A stretch of 64,000 nucleotides of DNA from contig NZ_JACIBY010000008.1 in NCBI RefSeq assembly GCF_014195535.1, positions 247,987-311,986 of the forward strand, in the 5' to 3' direction. Below the pieces are notes generated by a model. It was not told where the DNA came from. It did not search any database and was given only the letters and a program-made list of their open reading frames with translations. The DNA comes from Runella defluvii. Lineage in GTDB: Bacteria > Bacteroidota > Bacteroidia > Cytophagales > Spirosomataceae. The position numbers and the translations under genes are program-made. This document shows, one piece after another, positions 61,995 to 64,000 of this stretch (its first letter is position 1; the number at the start of each line of letters is the position of its first letter).

Positions 61995-62543
61995 TCAAGC
62001 CGAAAAACATTCACGCAGTTCGGTGATGGCTCGGTGGAGAAGGTTCCGAACCGATTGGGGGTTGATGTGCATCATGTCACCAATTTCATCTAAACCGAAA
62101 TCGTGGTAATAGCGGAGCTGGATGATTTCTTGCTGCCGACGAGGAAGTTGGTGAATGGCGCGTTTGAGCCGCTGATGCTGTTCGCTAAGTTGCTCATTAG
62201 CAATCAAATCGTCCTCAAAAGACAATTCTCCAATGATATTTTCAAATAACCCTGCGGAATCGATGGGGGAATGGTTGTTTTTTTCGCTATTACGTACAAT
62301 TCTGTTTCGAAGCGAGCGGTAGAGGTAAAACTTGATACTATCGGTGTCGGCTAAGTTCTGACGACTGCGCCAAAGGTGTAAAAAAAGATCTTGGATGCTG
62401 TCTTTGATTAGCTGCCTATCGGACGTGACGCGGTAACCATAACTCAACAAATCTTCGATATGAAGGTTGTAAAGTTGGGTAAAAGCGGCTCTATCGCCAT
62501 TTTTAAAGGCTTGCCATAGCTCCGAATCGGTTGCGTACCTCAA
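61995..62543 (-). CDS. FecI-like ECF RNA polymerase sigma factor
   Basis: A 182-residue ECF sigma factor with region 2 (QLYNLHIEDLLSYGYRVTSD, then DSIQDLFLHLWRSRQNL; about 22-68) and region 4 (LPRRQQEIIQLRYYHDFGLD, then EIGDMMHINPQSVRNLLHRA; about 128-172). It is the first gene of the sigma-fecR-susC-susD cluster and most likely drives that cluster. Starts at ATG 62543. The 102 bp between it and fecR show no terminator, so the two are probably co-transcribed. Confidence 0.94.
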   Translation of the reverse strand: MRYATDSELWQAFKNGDRAAFTQLYNLHIEDLLSYGYRVTSDRQLIKDSIQDLFLHLWRSRQNLADTDSIKFYLYRSLRNRIVRNSEKNNHSPIDSAGLFENIIGELSFEDDLIANEQLSEQHQRLKRAIHQLPRRQQEIIQLRYYHDFGLDEIGDMMHINPQSVRNLLHRAITELRECFSA

Positions 62544-62653
62544 AGTGTTGGTTTATAAAAAATAGCTTGACATAGAATGGGTTGGCTAGCAAATTTTTTG
62601 TAATGCAATTGTTTACTTATCCTGTACTTACCTGTCGGCATAAGAAATGTTTG

Positions 62654-63697
62654 TTAGACCACGGCTTTTTCTAAAAACTGAATGACTCCCGTAGCGGCGT
62701 CCATTTCGGCTTCAATGCCAACGGGAATAGTGAATTTTTGGCGAATGTGTCCAATCATCGAGCCCGAAAAGGCAGGTTTTTGGGCAGGTTGGATGTGGTC
62801 AAGCCACAGGTCTTCGAGCGTGAGTGAGCCATAGCTTCCGTTGCCTGGTTCGCACTCCGAACATTTACCAAAAATAAACCCATTCATGTCGTTTAAAATA
62901 CCGCTCAATTTGAGTTGGGTGAGCATTCGGTCAACGCGGTAGGGGGCTTCGTCCACGTCTTCGCAGAAAAATAGGCTTCCTTTCCAGTCGGGCACGTAAG
63001 GAGAGCCTAACAAATGACTCAAGACCGTTAGGTTTCCCCCCAATAATCGACCTTTGGCCTTTCCTGCAACGATGGTGTCAATTCGGTCGGCGACTTGCGT
63101 GAGGTTATCGCCCACTACTTTTGGGTTTTCGTAACGCACAGCTTCGCCTTCTATGAGGACTTTTTTAAGGTAGCCTACGGTAAATTCGTTCCAACTAACT
63201 GCCCCCACTGGCCCATGAAATGTAACCAAGCCCGTTTGGCTATAGATGCCCAACAGCAGGGCGGTCACGTCGGAATAACCTAACAACACTTTGGGGTTTT
63301 TCTTGATGGTATCATAGTCTAGCAAAGGCAACAATCGGGCACAACCCCAGCCACCATGCACACAAATAATCGCTTGTACCGAGGAGTCGGCAAACATCTC
63401 GTTGAGGTCTGCTGCTCGGTCGGCATCTTTTCCTGCCAAGTAACCGTATCTTTCCCACATTCGTTTTCCAAATTTTACCTTAAAACCCAAGGCTTGCATG
63501 GACTCGACGATGACTTGCACCGTTTGTTTGCTGTAAGCAGGAGCCGCTGGACAAACGAGTCCCACGGTATCGCCCGCTTTGAGTCGAGCAGGTTTGAGTG
63601 TGGGTTTATTACGGTTTGACAAAGAAGGAATTAGGGCGGGAGTAGCGGCAATGGTTTGGAGGAAATTACGACGTTGCATGGAGGAAAAAAGGTTCAT
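62654..63697 (-). CDS. S66 family LD-carboxypeptidase, Tat-type signal
   Basis: A 347-residue serine peptidase that removes the terminal D-Ala from tetrapeptides in peptidoglycan recycling or acts on related LD bonds. Catalytic residues: Ser in VLLGYSDVTALLL, Glu in FFCEDVDEAPYRVDRML and His in MIGHIRQKFTIPVG. Family motifs VHGGWGCARLLPLLDYDTIK and FHGPVGAVSW are present. The N-terminus has twin arginines (MQRRNFLQTIAATPALIPSL), suggesting export by Tat, unlike cytoplasmic LdcA. Possible starts are ATG 63697 (used) and ATG 63679. A further upstream ATG is inside the tRNA-proximal spacer. Confidence 0.92.
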   Translation of the reverse strand: MNLFSSMQRRNFLQTIAATPALIPSLSNRNKPTLKPARLKAGDTVGLVCPAAPAYSKQTVQVIVESMQALGFKVKFGKRMWERYGYLAGKDADRAADLNEMFADSSVQAIICVHGGWGCARLLPLLDYDTIKKNPKVLLGYSDVTALLLGIYSQTGLVTFHGPVGAVSWNEFTVGYLKKVLIEGEAVRYENPKVVGDNLTQVADRIDTIVAGKAKGRLLGGNLTVLSHLLGSPYVPDWKGSLFFCEDVDEAPYRVDRMLTQLKLSGILNDMNGFIFGKCSECEPGNGSYGSLTLEDLWLDHIQPAQKPAFSGSMIGHIRQKFTIPVGIEAEMDAATGVIQFLEKAVV

Positions 63698-63789
63698 TTT
63701 AGCCCAATATAAGCGACTCTTCTTACTTGAGCAACTTTTGGGGAGGGAAAGAAATTGATTTGAAAAAATAAATTTCTTTGAAAAAACTA

Positions 63790-63821
63790 TTTGCAATTAT
63801 CATTTTAGACCACTACTTTTG
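63790..63821 (+). promoter_or_regulatory. Promoter of tRNA-Leu
   Basis: TTTG at 63790-63793 and TACTTTTG at 63814-63821 (perfect TAnnTTTG) are 20 bp apart. The tRNA begins 21 bp downstream of the -7 element. Confidence 0.7.
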
Positions 63822-63841
63822 CATCCCCAAACAACGGGAAC

Positions 63842-63928
63842 GGCGAAGTGGTGGAATTGGTAGACACGCTACTTTGAGGGGGTAGTGGGCGTTAGCCTGT
63901 GCGAGTTCGAATCTCGCCTTCGTCACCA
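63842..63928 (+). tRNA. tRNA-Leu, anticodon GAG
   Basis: An 87-nt class II tRNA. Acceptor stem GGCGAAG pairs with CTTCGTC (with a G2-T71 wobble), discriminator A and an encoded CCA. D-arm region TGGTGGAATTGGTAGACA is typical of tRNA-Leu. The anticodon arm is CTACT-TTGAGGG-GGTAG, giving anticodon GAG. It has a long variable arm of about 15 nt and the T-arm GCGAG-TTCGAAT-CTCGC. A terminator hairpin follows. It reads CTC and CTT leucine codons. Confidence 0.96.
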
Positions 63929-63933
63929 ACGTA

Positions 63934-63964
63934 ACAGCCTGTAAGTCATAAACTTACAGGCTGT
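63934..63964 (+). terminator. Hairpin after tRNA-Leu
   Basis: ACAGCCTGTAAGT (63934-63946) and ACTTACAGGCTGT (63952-63964) form a perfect 13-bp stem around CATAA. Only a short T run follows. The remaining 36 bases to the window edge show nothing recognisable. Confidence 0.8.
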
Positions 63965-64000
63965 ATGTTTAAAAAAACTAAGGTGGTGGCAAAGGGGGTG

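Overview
The window looks like chromosomal DNA of a Bacteroidota bacterium, most likely order Cytophagales (a Spirosomataceae/Runella-like genome is my best guess, not a proven identity). The reasons are SusC/SusD with a FecI/FecR-type sigma/anti-sigma pair, several TonB-dependent receptors with carboxypeptidase-regulatory N-termini, DUF4105, DUF1080 and DUF5777 proteins, promoters of the TTG-N20-TAnnTTTG type, few Shine-Dalgarno sequences, and dispersed repeats of kinds I associate with this phylum. Coding density is high. No rRNA, prophage, transposase or CRISPR array was seen; there is one tRNA.

Layout. 0-6 kb: a partial AI-2E-type permease, ruvC, a flippase-like membrane protein whose start codon overlaps that of ruvC, and an isolated nuoL-nuoM pair. 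6-17.5 kb: an Omp85-type outer-membrane protein; a MarR regulator with a palindrome inside its own promoter; a YceI protein; an HExxH-protease/MORN fusion; DUF72; a Rieske lipoprotein, DUF5777 barrel and second YceI group; DUF1080; a DeoR regulator; a CNNM/CorC protein; a Nudix hydrolase. 17.5-31.4 kb: a surface protein ending in a plug-like domain, a PDZ-alpha/beta hydrolase, an MBL hydrolase, a response regulator, an Oar-like TonB receptor, selD, a VapBC-like pair, rsmI, a DUF4105 (Lnb-like) protein and an inositol-phosphatase family protein. 31.6-45 kb: an esterase-SMP-30 fusion, an M64 peptidase, an ECF sigma factor overlapping a putative dual-membrane anti-sigma factor, two TonB receptors and fbp. 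45-62.5 kb: one large minus-strand locus. 62.6-64 kb: an S66 peptidase and tRNA-Leu(GAG).

The most notable system is the 45-62.5 kb locus: ECF sigma, FecR, SusC (with STN domain), SusD, then two PSCyt1-DUF1549-DUF1553 cytochrome proteins alternating with two DUF1501 (phosphatase/sulfatase-fold) proteins, ending in a membrane c-type cytochrome with leucine-rich repeats and possible carbohydrate-binding modules. It has the regulation and uptake parts of a glycan-utilisation locus but no recognisable classical glycosidase or lyase, so a redox-linked route for an unknown substrate is a reasonable hypothesis. A second notable system is the sigma/Dma-like pair at 35.4-37.5 kb.

A second layer is non-coding. 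One hairpin family keeps a four-base CTCA (TGAG) loop while the stem sequence changes with compensation (1.98, 37.5 and 55.4 kb). Two hairpins before susC share a seven-base loop. There are CTGCG-type and CTATGTG-type inverted repeats, an exact 166-bp tandem duplication covering the end of a gene, and word-like micro-repeats that have entered coding sequence (nuoL, selD, start of rsmI, signal peptide of the DUF4105 gene).
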